Part shown: piece after piece, positions 16,119 through 24,417 of the stretch | How the letters are laid out: each line of letters begins with the position of its first letter | Position numbering within the stretch: the first letter of the stretch is position 1 | Assembly: GCF_008386565.1 (NCBI RefSeq) | Contig: NZ_VUKA01000003.1 | Span: 248,001-312,000, forward strand | Length of the DNA stretch: 64,000 bases | Reading direction: 5' to 3' | Origin: Teichococcus oryzae | Lineage (GTDB): Bacteria; Pseudomonadota; Alphaproteobacteria; Acetobacterales; Acetobacteraceae | The notes under the pieces: model-generated | What the model was told of the DNA's origin: nothing | Database searches by the model: none | What the model saw: only the letters and a program-made list of their open reading frames with translations | Translations under genes and position numbers: made by a program

Positions 16119-17048
16119 ATGCTGCGTGCGATCATCCTGGGCTCGGCTGCTGGCGGCGGCTTCCCGCAATGGAACTCGGCCGGGCCTGGCTGCCTGCGGG
16201 CCCGCGCGGGCGATCCGGCGGCTCCGCCCCGCAGCCAGTGCGGCCTGGCCGTCAGCGCCGATGGCCGGCGCTGGGTGCTGTTGAACGCCTCCCCTGATCT
16301 CCGCGCCCAGATCCTCGCCACCCCCGCCCTGGCGCCCGCGCCGGAACAGGGCGGCATCCGGCATTCGCCGATCGCCGCCGTGGTGCTGACGGGGGCGGAG
16401 GTGGATGCGCTCACCGGCCTGCTGACCCTGCGGGAGCGGCATCCCTTCGCCCTGTATGGCGCCGCTCCGGCCCTGGCCGTGCTGCGCGACAACCCGATCT
16501 TCCGCGCCGTGGACCCGGCCATCGTGCCGCGCCGCGACCTGCCGCTCGACACGCCGCTGTTGCTGCGCGACGCGGCGGGGGAGGCGCTGGGCCTGACGGT
16601 GGAAGCCTTCGCCGTGCCCGGCAAGGTGCCGCTGTTCCAGGAACAGGACGGCGCCGATCCCGGCCGGGCCGAGGAAGGGGAAGCGCTGGGCCTGCGCATC
16701 ACCGCCCCGGGCGCCTCGGCGCCGCTGCTGTTCATCCCTGGCTGCGCCGCGGTCACCCCGGCCCTGCGGGAACGTCTGGCGCAGGGCGGCTGCCTGTTGT
16801 TCGACGGCACGCTGTGGCGCGATGACGAGATGATCCTGGCCGGCGCCGGGCCCAAGACCGCCGCGCGCATGGGCCACATGGCGATGCGCGACAGCGTCGC
16901 CGCCCTGGCCGGGTTGCCGTTGCAACGCCGCGTCTTCATCCACATCAACAACACCAACCCCACCCTGCTGGCCGACAGCCCCGAGCGCGCCGCCCTGCGC
17001 GCCGCCGGCTGGGAGGTGGCGGAGGACGGCATGGAGATCGCGTTGTGA
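16119..17048 (+). CDS. pqqB: PqqB, metallo-beta-lactamase-fold PQQ biosynthesis protein
   Basis: This 309-residue protein has the normal family length. It opens with LRAIILGSAAGGGFPQWN, the PqqB hallmark. It carries LLNASPDLRAQI, IAAVVLTGAEVDALTGLL (in place of the HxHxDH of active metallo-beta-lactamases), FDGTLWRDDEM, and the C-terminal RVFIHINNTNPTLL. PqqB is reported to hydroxylate the Tyr of the cross-linked precursor. The ribosome-binding site is weak, and the pqqA-pqqB hairpin ends 17 bases before the ATG. The stop overlaps the pqqC start (GTGA at 17045). Confidence 0.97.
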   Translation: MLRAIILGSAAGGGFPQWNSAGPGCLRARAGDPAAPPRSQCGLAVSADGRRWVLLNASPDLRAQILATPALAPAPEQGGIRHSPIAAVVLTGAEVDALTGLLTLRERHPFALYGAAPALAVLRDNPIFRAVDPAIVPRRDLPLDTPLLLRDAAGEALGLTVEAFAVPGKVPLFQEQDGADPGRAEEGEALGLRITAPGASAPLLFIPGCAAVTPALRERLAQGGCLLFDGTLWRDDEMILAGAGPKTAARMGHMAMRDSVAALAGLPLQRRVFIHINNTNPTLLADSPERAALRAAGWEVAEDGMEIAL

Positions 17049-17779
17049 GCGCCGACACCACCCTGCTGAGCCCTGAGGAGCTGGAAAGCCGGCTGCGCGC
17101 CATCGGCGCCGAGCGCTACCACATCCTGCACCCGTTCCACCGCCTGCTGCATGATGGCAGGCTGGACAAGGGGCAGGTGCAGGCCTGGGCGCTGAACCGC
17201 TATTATTACCAGGCCTCGATCCCGGCCAAGGACGCCTCGCTGCTGGCTCGGCTGCCGACGCCGGAACTGCGCCGCGAATGGCGCCGCCGGCTGGTGGACC
17301 ATGATGGGGACGGGGTGAAGCCCGGCGGCGTCGATCGCTGGCTGGCGCTGTGCGAGGGGCTGGGGCTGGACCGCGATTACGTGGTGTCGCTGGAAGGCAT
17401 GCTGCCGGCCACGCGCTTCGCCGTGGATGCCTATGTCCGCTTCGTGCGGGAGCGCTCGGTGCTGGAGGCCGTGGCCTCCTCCCTGACCGAGATGTTCTCG
17501 CCCAACATCATCTCCGAGCGTGTTTCGGGCATGCTGCGCAACTACGACTTCGTCAACGAGGCGACGCTGGCCTATTTCACGCCGCGCCTGACCCAGGCGC
17601 CGCAGGACGTCGCCTTCGCCCTTGACTACGTCAAGCGCGAGGCCCGTACGCGCGCCGGGCAGGAACAGGTGCTGGCCGCGCTGCGCTTCAAATGCGATCT
17701 GCTGTGGGCGCAGCTCGACGCGCTGCATTTCGCCTATGTGGCCCCGGGCCTGCCGCCGCCCGGCGCGTTCCGGCCATGA
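17045..17779 (+). CDS. pqqC: PqqC, pyrroloquinoline-quinone synthase
   Basis: PqqC catalyses the final ring closure and eight-electron oxidation of AHQQ to PQQ. The protein is 244 residues from a GTG start that overlaps the pqqB stop. It has YHILHPFHRLLHDG, LNRYYYQASIPAKDA, DHDGD, and TEMFSPNIISERVSGML, which match the helical bundle and the active-site His, Tyr and Arg positions of known PqqC. The C-terminus ends LDALHFAYV plus a short Pro-rich tail. Its stop overlaps the pqqD start (ATGA at 17776). Confidence 0.97.
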   Translation: MSADTTLLSPEELESRLRAIGAERYHILHPFHRLLHDGRLDKGQVQAWALNRYYYQASIPAKDASLLARLPTPELRREWRRRLVDHDGDGVKPGGVDRWLALCEGLGLDRDYVVSLEGMLPATRFAVDAYVRFVRERSVLEAVASSLTEMFSPNIISERVSGMLRNYDFVNEATLAYFTPRLTQAPQDVAFALDYVKREARTRAGQEQVLAALRFKCDLLWAQLDALHFAYVAPGLPPPGAFRP

Positions 17780-18057
17780 CGGCGCCCCTGCACCCCGGCA
17801 GCGTCCCCCGCCTGGCGCGCGGCATGAAGCTGCGCGAGGACAAGGCGCGGGGGCAATGGGTGGTGCTGGGGCCGGAGCGCATGTTCGTGCCCGACGAAAC
17901 GGCGCTGGAAGTGCTGCGGCTGCTGGATGGCACGCGCAGCGTGGATGGCATGATCGACGACCTCGCCGCCCGCTACGCCGCCCCGCGCGAGGAGATCGCC
18001 GCCGACGTGCTGGCGATGCTGCGGGAGCTGGCGGAGAAAGGCGTGGTGCAGTCATGA
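17776..18057 (+). CDS. pqqD: PqqD, PqqA-binding peptide chaperone
   Basis: This 93-residue protein binds the PqqA peptide and presents it to PqqE (RiPP recognition element). It shows the family features VPRLARGMKLREDKARGQWVVLGPERMF and LRLLDGTRSVDGMIDDLA. The ATG at 17776 overlaps the pqqC stop; a longer reading that starts inside pqqC is rejected. Its own stop overlaps the pqqE start (ATGA at 18054), so pqqC, D and E are translationally coupled. Confidence 0.95.
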   Translation: MTAPLHPGSVPRLARGMKLREDKARGQWVVLGPERMFVPDETALEVLRLLDGTRSVDGMIDDLAARYAAPREEIAADVLAMLRELAEKGVVQS

Positions 18058-19190
18058 ACGCGGTCACCCCTGCCGGCACCCCTTCCGGCACCCCTCCCCT
18101 GGCGCCGCCGCTGGCCCTGCTGGCCGAGCTGACCCATCGCTGCCCTCTGCGCTGCCCCTATTGCTCCAACCCCGTGGAACTGACCCGCGTCGCGGCCGAG
18201 CTGGACACGGCCAGCTGGGCCCGCGTGTTCCAGGAAGCCTCGGCGCTGGGCTGCCTGCAGGTGCATCTGTCCGGCGGCGAGCCGACGGCGCGGCGCGACA
18301 TCGCGGAGCTGGTGCGCGCCGCCGCCGCGGCCGGGCTGTACACCAACCTGATCACCGCCGGCGTCCTGCTCGACGAGGCGATGATGGCGAGGCTGGTGGA
18401 AGCCGGGCTCGACCATGTGCAGCTTTCGGTGCAGGACACCGAGCCTGGCTCGGCCGAGCGCATCGGCGGCTACCGCGATGCCCTGCCGAAGAAGCTGCGG
18501 GCGGCGCGGCTGGTGCGGGAAGCGGGGCTGGCCCTGACGCTGAACGCCGTGGTGCACCGGCAGAACCTCGACCGCCTGCCGGAGATGATCGCCCTGGCGC
18601 TGGAGATCGGCGCCGGGCGGCTGGAAGTGGCGCATGTGCAGTATTACGGCTGGGCCCTGGCCAATCGCGACGCGCTGCTGCCGACCCGCGCCCAGCTTGA
18701 AGCCGCCACCGCCGAGGTGCAGCGCGCGCGGGAGGCGCTGAAGGGTCGGCTGGTCATCGACTACGTGGTGCCCGATTACTACGCCAAGCGGCCGAAATCC
18801 TGCATGGGCGGCTGGGGGCGGCAGTTCCTGGCGGTGTCGCCGGCCGGACGGGTGCTGCCCTGCCATGCCGCCGAAAGCCTGCCCGGCTTCGACTTCCCCA
18901 ATGTGCGCGAAGTTTCGCTGCGCGACGCCTGGGAGAATTCCGAGGCCTTCAACCGCTTCCGCGGCACCGGCTGGATGAAGGGACCCTGCCGCGACTGCCC
19001 GCGCGCCGAGATCGACTGGGGCGGCTGCCGCTGCCAGGCCTTCGCGCTGACCGGCGATGCCGCCGCCACCGACCCGGCCTGCGGCCTGTCGCCCGATCAC
19101 GCGCTGCTGGACATGGCCGTGCGGGAGGCCGCCGCCTCGGAAGGGGACTTCACCTACCGGGTGATGGGGGCCGCGCCTCAGAAGGCGTAG
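18054..19190 (+). CDS. pqqE: PqqE, radical SAM enzyme cross-linking PqqA
   Basis: This 378-residue radical SAM/SPASM enzyme forms the Glu-Tyr carbon-carbon bond in PqqA. The SAM cluster motif CPLRCPYC is near residue 26 and is followed by LQVHLSGGEPTARRDI. The C-terminal Cys residues (CMGGWG, LPCHAAE, CRDCPRAEIDWGGCRCQAF) match the SPASM auxiliary clusters. The start at 18054 overlaps the pqqD stop. The N-terminus carries an unusual Pro/Thr/Gly-rich leader of about 18 residues. Its 3' end overlaps the convergent radical SAM gene by 13 bases. No pqqF or pqqG protease follows. Confidence 0.97.
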   Translation: MNAVTPAGTPSGTPPLAPPLALLAELTHRCPLRCPYCSNPVELTRVAAELDTASWARVFQEASALGCLQVHLSGGEPTARRDIAELVRAAAAAGLYTNLITAGVLLDEAMMARLVEAGLDHVQLSVQDTEPGSAERIGGYRDALPKKLRAARLVREAGLALTLNAVVHRQNLDRLPEMIALALEIGAGRLEVAHVQYYGWALANRDALLPTRAQLEAATAEVQRAREALKGRLVIDYVVPDYYAKRPKSCMGGWGRQFLAVSPAGRVLPCHAAESLPGFDFPNVREVSLRDAWENSEAFNRFRGTGWMKGPCRDCPRAEIDWGGCRCQAFALTGDAAATDPACGLSPDHALLDMAVREAAASEGDFTYRVMGAAPQKA

Positions 19191-20242
19191 CGCACCCGGC
19201 AATAGGGCATGTGCCGCGCCAGCAGGGCCTGGAAGCGCGCCAGCCACCGCCCCTTCCAGGGCGTGCGGTAGCGCAGGTTCACCTGCCCGCCTTCCGACCG
19301 CTTTTCTTCCTGGATGTCGGGGCGCCAGAGCAAGGCTTCCGCCTTCGGGTGCCAGGACAGGTTGACCTCGTGCAGGGCGGCGTTGTGGGTCAGCATGATG
19401 ATCTCGGCCGCCAGATGCGGCTTCAGCGTGTCCGGCAGCGCCGCGTCAAGCTCCGCAAACAGCGCGCCCCACTCCGCTTCCCATCCCTCCCGCAGCACCA
19501 CGGGCGAGAAATTCACCTGCACCTCGTAGCCGGCGCGGTGCAGCTCGGCCATGAAGCGGATGCGCTCGGCGACGGGGGCGGTGCGCACATCCAGCAGCTT
19601 CGCCAGGGCCGGCGGCATCAGGGACATGCGGATGCGCGTCTTTCCGCGCGGGTCGTAGTCCAGCAGCGCGGGGTTCACCCATTTGGTGGCGAAGCTGCCC
19701 TTGGCCCCTGGCAGGCCGCGGAACAGGGCAACGAGGTCGCGCACATTGTCGGACACGGCGGCATCCAGCGACAGGTCGCCATTCTCGCCAAGGTCGTAGA
19801 CCCAGTCATGCGGATCGACCTGATTGGGCGCTGGCTTGGCGCCCTGCCGCGCCGCGTGGCGGGCAATGGCGGCGCAGATCTCCTCGATGTTGACGAACAC
19901 GCTGACCGGGTTCGCATGCCCCTTGCGCCGCGCGACGTAGCAATAGGCGCAGGCCATGGCGCAGCCATTGGAGCTGGAAGGCGCGATGAAATCCGCCGAG
20001 CGCCCGTTCGGCCGGCACGCCATGCCCTTCTTCACGCCGAGCACCAGCACTTCCCGCTTGTTGCGCAGGTAATCGCCGGCATCGCCTTCCCGCAGCTCCG
20101 GAATGCGCCAGTGCGACGCCACGGGAACGCGCTCCGCATCCGGAAAGCGCGCCAGGATCTCGCGCCCGCGCGCATGGGCCTCCACCCCCGGCTCCAGGTA
20201 GATGCAGCGGATGTCGAGCAGGGGCGGGATGGCGTCGCGCAA
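19178..20242 (-). CDS. spore photoproduct lyase-family radical SAM protein
   Basis: This 354-residue protein has the SPL-family core SNGCAMACAYCYVARRKGHA, with the CxxxCxxC SAM cluster near residue 94, after RPNGRSADFIAPS. It then shows NIEEI, KWVNPALLDYDP, RIRMSLMP and YEVQVNFSPVV, all typical of SPL-like proteins. True SPL repairs UV thymine dimers in Bacillus spores. Non-sporulating proteobacteria carry homologues whose role is unsettled. The start is taken as the TTG at 20242, two bases after the upstream stop; it is not certain. It is probably co-transcribed with the MpaB-like gene. Its 3' end overlaps pqqE. Confidence 0.85.
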   Translation of the reverse strand: MRDAIPPLLDIRCIYLEPGVEAHARGREILARFPDAERVPVASHWRIPELREGDAGDYLRNKREVLVLGVKKGMACRPNGRSADFIAPSSSNGCAMACAYCYVARRKGHANPVSVFVNIEEICAAIARHAARQGAKPAPNQVDPHDWVYDLGENGDLSLDAAVSDNVRDLVALFRGLPGAKGSFATKWVNPALLDYDPRGKTRIRMSLMPPALAKLLDVRTAPVAERIRFMAELHRAGYEVQVNFSPVVLREGWEAEWGALFAELDAALPDTLKPHLAAEIIMLTHNAALHEVNLSWHPKAEALLWRPDIQEEKRSEGGQVNLRYRTPWKGRWLARFQALLARHMPYCRVRYAF

Positions 20243-20244
20243 GG

Positions 20245-21135
20245 TCAGCGGAACGCCCAGCGCAGCGTTTCGGCGATGCCGAGGGTGCCGGCGCGCACCA
20301 GGGGCTGCCGCAGCGGCGGCACATCCAGCCCGTGCATGCTCCGCGCCCAGCCCGGCAGAAGGTCAATCGCCGCCTGCCCCGCCAGCGCCTGCATGCGCGC
20401 CTTCACCGGATGGCCCGAGGGCTGCCGCAGAATCAGCCCCGCCACTTCCGCCGCGCGGGCGTCATGGCGCAGCGCGGGGCGCATGGCGCGGATCAGCCGC
20501 TCCGCCGCCGCCCGGCTGCGCGGCACCGGGTCGGCCCCCAGGGCTTCCGCCACCTGCGCCATCTCGGCGAAGTAGCGATCCTGGTCGGTGCCCGTCATGC
20601 GCGGCTCGGCATAGCGGATCCAGCCATTCAGGAAGCTGGTGGCCTCCGTCACATGCACCCAGGCCAGGGAAGCGGGATCATTGGCGGAATAGGGCGTGCC
20701 GTCCGGCAGGGTGCCGCGCACCCGGTCATGGATGCGCCGGACGCGGGCGATCACCGCCTCGGCCTCGGCGCGGTCGCCATAGGTGGTCTGGGCGATGAAG
20801 CGGGCGGTGCGGCGCAGCCGGCCCAGCATGTCCTGCCGGAAGCGGGAATGGTCCCAGACGCCAGCCAGCACGGCGGGGTGCAGCATCTGCAGCAGCAGCC
20901 CGGCCATGCCGCCCACCATCATGGAGGCGACGTCGCCATGCACGCGCCAGGCAACGGAGCCTGGCCCGAACAGCCCGTCCGGCTTGCGCACCACCGGCGC
21001 CTCGCCCTGGGCGCGGTCGTTGAACAGCCCCCTCACCTCCGCGATGATGGCCTGCTTGATCGGGCGCGCCATCGCCATGGGCAGAAGATCGGGGAACAGG
21101 CTGGCTGTCGGCTGGGACATGCGGAACCGTGACAT
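20245..21135 (-). CDS. MpaB-like (DUF2236) oxygenase-family protein
   Basis: This 296-residue protein matches the DUF2236/MpaB family, which includes a mycophenolic acid oxygenase and the rubber oxygenase Lcp. It shows FGPGSVAWRVHGDVASM, LLLQMLHPAVLAGVWDHSRF, FIAQTTYGDRAEAEAVI and LAWVHVTEATSFLNG, where the His residues are likely heme or metal ligands. The start is the ATG at 21135, preceded by CGGGGAA; an ATG five codons in is possible. It lies two bases upstream of the SPL-like gene, so the two probably form an operon. The substrate is unknown. Confidence 0.83.
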   Translation of the reverse strand: MSRFRMSQPTASLFPDLLPMAMARPIKQAIIAEVRGLFNDRAQGEAPVVRKPDGLFGPGSVAWRVHGDVASMMVGGMAGLLLQMLHPAVLAGVWDHSRFRQDMLGRLRRTARFIAQTTYGDRAEAEAVIARVRRIHDRVRGTLPDGTPYSANDPASLAWVHVTEATSFLNGWIRYAEPRMTGTDQDRYFAEMAQVAEALGADPVPRSRAAAERLIRAMRPALRHDARAAEVAGLILRQPSGHPVKARMQALAGQAAIDLLPGWARSMHGLDVPPLRQPLVRAGTLGIAETLRWAFR

Positions 21136-21207
21136 AGGGTTCCCCGGATATGGGTTCGCCTGTGGAAGCTGTCACCGGTTGGCGGCAGTCTTCCGCGCCG
21201 CCACCGT

Positions 21208-23148
21208 TCAGGAGGTGCGGCGCTTCCTGTCGGGCGCGGGCGTGGCCTGGACGCCCCTGGGCGCGGCACGTCCCCCGGCACGTCCCTGGGGCGGCCGCCA
21301 TTCGCGCCGCTGGCGGTCGGTCCAGGCATAGCGCGGGTCGTCGGCCACCAGATGCAGGTGGTCCGACAGGCGGTTGCGCTCCAGCCAGCCCAGGGCCGCC
21401 TCCAGCTCCATCAGCGTCATCTGCGCCCGCGCCTTGTTGCCCATGGCGCGCTTCAGGATGGCGTTGTAGCGGTGGTACAGCCCTGGCCCCGACAGGCGCG
21501 GGCGCGGGCCTTGCAGCATCGGCTCATCCTCCACTGCCTGGGCCGCCACCATCTCGCCGATGCGGCCGCGCAGCCGGCGCTCGGCAACAGAAGGCGGCTC
21601 GAACAGGTCATCCTGGGCCTGCTCCAGCTCCGGCCGCTTCATGGCCAGGTCGGGGCCGGGGGCCAGGGTGTGGAAGCGCAGCGCAAGGGCGTTGGATTGC
21701 AGCGGGGTGATGCCCTCGCGCGGCGGCAATTGCTCCCGCAGCCAGAGCGGCAGCACGCCATGGGCGCGGCGCGGCCGGGGCTGCCGGGCCAGCGTGCCCT
21801 GCTCGGTTTCCATGCGCAGCCGGAAGCGGCCGAACAGCGGGTCGTCCGGGTGGAAGACCAGCGCCCGCTGCGCCTCATAAGGGCCGGCGGCGGGATCAAC
21901 GCGGGTGGCGCGGGCCACCATCTGCTCCAGCCAGGGGCGGGAGCGGATATGCGTCAGCGCCGCGACCACCGCCACCTCGGGCGCGTCCAGCCCCTCATAG
22001 GCCATGGCGACCGTGACCAGGATGGAAGGCTGCGGCCGCAGCCGGAACGCCGCCAGCAGGTGCGGCGCGCCGGCGCTGTCGGAGGTGGCGAGGCCGACCG
22101 CCACCGCCGCCTGCTCCGCCGGCACCCATCCGCGCAGCACCTCCAGGTAATGCCGCGCCGTGGCCTGGTCCGGCGCCACCACCAGCAGCTTGCCAAGGCC
22201 CGGCGCTTCCTCGTCCGGCGCCAGGCCGCGCTGTCGGCGGCGGCGGGAGCGCAGGGCGCGCGCCGCCAGGAAGGCCTCCCGCAGCAGCGCCTCGGCGAAG
22301 CCGGTGCGCAGCGCGGTGAACAGGGCGGGACGGGTGGTTTCATCCGGATAGAAGCCCGACAGCCGGTGCGGGCCGAGCTCCTGGCCTTCCTCGCTGCGCC
22401 AACTGGCCTCGCCATCCAAGGCGCCAAAGGTCACCGGCAGCACCGCCCGCTCCGCCAGGGCCTGGGCGCGGCTGTAGCCGATCACGGCCCAGCCGGATGC
22501 GTCCAGGTCCACTTCCCGCGTCCGCGCCTTGATGCCGCCGCGGTAAGGCAGCCACAGGATGCCGCGCCCATCGGCACGCTCCAGCGTGCCGGACAGCAGC
22601 AGCCGGACAGCGGCGCATTCCAGCAGCGGCAGCAGGGCCCGCGACCAGGCGCCGGCGCAATCCTCCTCCGGGTCGGCGGCCGGGCCGCGCGACGCCACCG
22701 GATCGACCTCCGGCAGCGCGGGCAGGTGGTGCATCTCGTCCACCACCAGCAGGGTCGGCTCGCGGCGGAACTCGGCCAGATGCAGCGCCGGCGCCGCCGC
22801 GATCCCCTGATAGGTGGTGACATAGCCTTGAAGGCCACGGCAGGGATCGGGCGCGTTCTCGGCGGCGCGGACGGAGATGGCGTGGCCCAGCGCGGCGCGC
22901 CAGACCGGATCGGCGAAGGCTTCCTCCGCCTGCTGCCGCAGGCTGTCGCGCGGCACCACCCAGCAGACCCGGCGGATCAGCCCCGCTTGCATCAGCCCGG
23001 CCGCGGCGATCACCGGCAGCAGCGACTTGCCGCCCCCGGGCGTGACGGCGGCCAGGATGTCGCGCAGTTCCGTCGCGCCGGAAGCGATGGCCGCCACGAT
23101 CCCCGCCAATTGGCGCTGATGGGTGCGAAGCTGGCGCGGCGCGGACAC
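21208..23148 (-). CDS. superfamily 2 DEAD/DEAH-type helicase
   Basis: This 646-residue helicase starts at a GTG at 23148 with a GGAGG element 12 bases upstream. Motif I is VTPGGGKSLLP (Lys41), motif Ia is VCWVVPRDSLRQQA, motif II is VVDEMHHLP (a DExH variant at 137-140), and motif III is LLLSGTLERADG. The second RecA-like domain has LLVVAPDQATARHYL, VTVAMAYEGLDAPEV and the motif VI variant LEQMVARATRVDP. The last 200 or so residues, ending in a basic tail (QATPAPDRKRRTS), have no domain I recognise. Similar helicases occur in phage-defence and restriction loci, but no nuclease is adjacent, so no such role can be claimed. Confidence 0.88.
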   Translation of the reverse strand: MSAPRQLRTHQRQLAGIVAAIASGATELRDILAAVTPGGGKSLLPVIAAAGLMQAGLIRRVCWVVPRDSLRQQAEEAFADPVWRAALGHAISVRAAENAPDPCRGLQGYVTTYQGIAAAPALHLAEFRREPTLLVVDEMHHLPALPEVDPVASRGPAADPEEDCAGAWSRALLPLLECAAVRLLLSGTLERADGRGILWLPYRGGIKARTREVDLDASGWAVIGYSRAQALAERAVLPVTFGALDGEASWRSEEGQELGPHRLSGFYPDETTRPALFTALRTGFAEALLREAFLAARALRSRRRRQRGLAPDEEAPGLGKLLVVAPDQATARHYLEVLRGWVPAEQAAVAVGLATSDSAGAPHLLAAFRLRPQPSILVTVAMAYEGLDAPEVAVVAALTHIRSRPWLEQMVARATRVDPAAGPYEAQRALVFHPDDPLFGRFRLRMETEQGTLARQPRPRRAHGVLPLWLREQLPPREGITPLQSNALALRFHTLAPGPDLAMKRPELEQAQDDLFEPPSVAERRLRGRIGEMVAAQAVEDEPMLQGPRPRLSGPGLYHRYNAILKRAMGNKARAQMTLMELEAALGWLERNRLSDHLHLVADDPRYAWTDRQRREWRPPQGRAGGRAAPRGVQATPAPDRKRRTS

Positions 23149-23468
23149 TGTCGGGCAGACCCTCCGGGCAGGATCGGAACAGGAAGCGAACCAGCTTTGA
23201 CTTCAATAGGCTCCGCCACCCAGCGCCAAGCTTTTTGCAGCCGCGCACCGCAACCTGCGGGCTTCAACATTCCGCGACCGTGACGAGATGCTCCGTTCCG
23301 CCGGTGTCGGTTCGACGGTAGAACACTTGAACGAAACAAGAACAAACCCTATCTGACCCCTAGCCGGAACGATGGCGCGGAGCGGGTCTTCCCCTCGCCG
23401 GCACAAGCTTTCCATCACCTGTTTCACCGGTCCGCGCGCCCTTCCGCCGCAGGCCGAGGAGGTGCCTC
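23149..23468. other. intergenic region between divergent helicase and 155-residue protein genes
   Basis: This 320-base gap separates two divergent genes. It is more AT-rich than its surroundings in 23310-23365 and holds a plausible plus-strand promoter there. A promoter for the helicase on the other strand is expected but not seen clearly. No small open frame here looks like a protein. Confidence 0.5.
23327..23355 (+). promoter_or_regulatory. candidate sigma-70-type promoter
   Basis: TTGAAC (23327-23332) and TATCTG (23350-23355) are separated by exactly 17 bases, in the one AT-rich patch of the gap. It would drive the plus-strand 155-residue protein gene, leaving a leader of about 105 bases before its ATG at 23469. 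Confidence 0.5.
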
Positions 23469-23936
23469 ATGTCTGAGTACTTCCCGAACTCCGCCCTGCG
23501 CGAACTCTGGTATGCCCGCCGGGCCGTGCTGCTGGCCGCGCTGCGCGACGCCGTCGCGACGGTGGCCGAACAAGGCGCGGAGTTCCGCGAGATCAATGGC
23601 TGGGCGGCCTGGGCGCGGCTTGGTCGGCATGCGGTGGACGTGACCACCTCCATGCCGTTCAGCAATGCCGCCACCATGCCGGTGCTGCTGCGCTGCAGCC
23701 GTTCCGACGGCTTCGGCCCGCGCAAGCCTTCCTGCCGCGAGATCGAGCTGGGCTTCGAGCCCGGCGGCGACCGCCTCACCACCGCCGGCCAGCAGGCCCT
23801 TGCGGACATCACGCAGGCCTTCCTGCGCATGTTGCGGGAGGGGCCGGCCACTGGCACCGCCCGGCGCGGTCCGCGCAACCCGACGCGCAAGGCGATGCAG
23901 GCCCGCGGCGCCTTCGCCAAGGCGATGGCGGGCTGA
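23469..23936 (+). CDS. hypothetical protein, 155 residues
   Basis: I do not recognise this protein. It starts MSEYFPNSALRELWYARRA, has an Ala-rich first helix, and a central part with VDVTTSMPFSNAATMPVLLRC and REIELGFEPGGDRLTTAGQQ. It ends in a basic, Arg/Lys/Ala-rich tail from about residue 128. There is no signal peptide or membrane segment, so it is probably cytosolic; the basic tail could bind nucleic acid or an acidic partner. A good promoter lies upstream. It stops four bases before the stop of the convergent XRE-type regulator, so the two genes share an end rather than an operon. The codon use matches a real gene in this genome. Confidence 0.7.
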   Translation: MSEYFPNSALRELWYARRAVLLAALRDAVATVAEQGAEFREINGWAAWARLGRHAVDVTTSMPFSNAATMPVLLRCSRSDGFGPRKPSCREIELGFEPGGDRLTTAGQQALADITQAFLRMLREGPATGTARRGPRNPTRKAMQARGAFAKAMAG

Positions 23937-23940
23937 CGCC

Positions 23941-24375
23941 TCAGCCCTTGCCGATGCCCTTCCCCTTGGCGCGGCGCCGCTCGACCGGCCGGGCCTCATC
24001 CGGCTCCGGTCCCGCCATCTTCAGCAGCACATGCAGGATGGCGGCGCGGCCCGGCACGTCCAGCCGGCGATAGGCACGCAGCAGGGCTTCCTCGTCGCCG
24101 GCCAGCAGGCCGAGGCTGCCCTGCTCCTCCTCCAGCAATTCCTGTGGCGGCTGGGTGTCGGGATCGAGACCCACGAGATAGGATACGGAGGTGCTGAGCG
24201 CCTCCGCCAGCCGCACCAGGCGCTGGCCGCGCGGCACGGGCGCCCGGCCCTCGCGCAGGCGGTCCAGCAGATCGTCCGGCAGGCCGGCGCTTCGGGCGAT
24301 CCCGGCGAAATCCAGGCCGAGGCGCTCCAGCCGGCCCTCGATGCGCTCCACCATGGGGGAAATATCGATCTCCAT
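23941..24375 (-). CDS. XRE-type helix-turn-helix protein
   Basis: This is a predicted DNA-binding regulator of 144 residues. The HTH spans about 8-68: VERIEGRLERLGLDFAGIAR, then SAGLPDDLLDRLREG, then LVRLAEALSTSVSYLVGLDP, the usual XRE ending. The C-terminal half is acidic at first (ELLEEEQGSLGLLAGDEEAL), then predicted helical (YRRLDVPGRAAILHVLLKM), and ends in a Lys/Gly-rich tail. It is convergent with the 155-residue protein gene. It has no clear operon partner; the VOC gene starts upstream on the same strand with a 42-base gap. Confidence 0.82.
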   Translation of the reverse strand: MEIDISPMVERIEGRLERLGLDFAGIARSAGLPDDLLDRLREGRAPVPRGQRLVRLAEALSTSVSYLVGLDPDTQPPQELLEEEQGSLGLLAGDEEALLRAYRRLDVPGRAAILHVLLKMAGPEPDEARPVERRRAKGKGIGKG

Positions 24376-24417
24376 GGGCAGGATCTCCTGTGATGCGTCA
24401 GCGGCGACCGGCGCTGT

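Noticed and set aside
21208..24375. Calling the helicase locus a known phage-defence system
   Set aside because: The nuclease, methylase or ATPase partners that define the described systems are missing, and no mobile-element context is seen.
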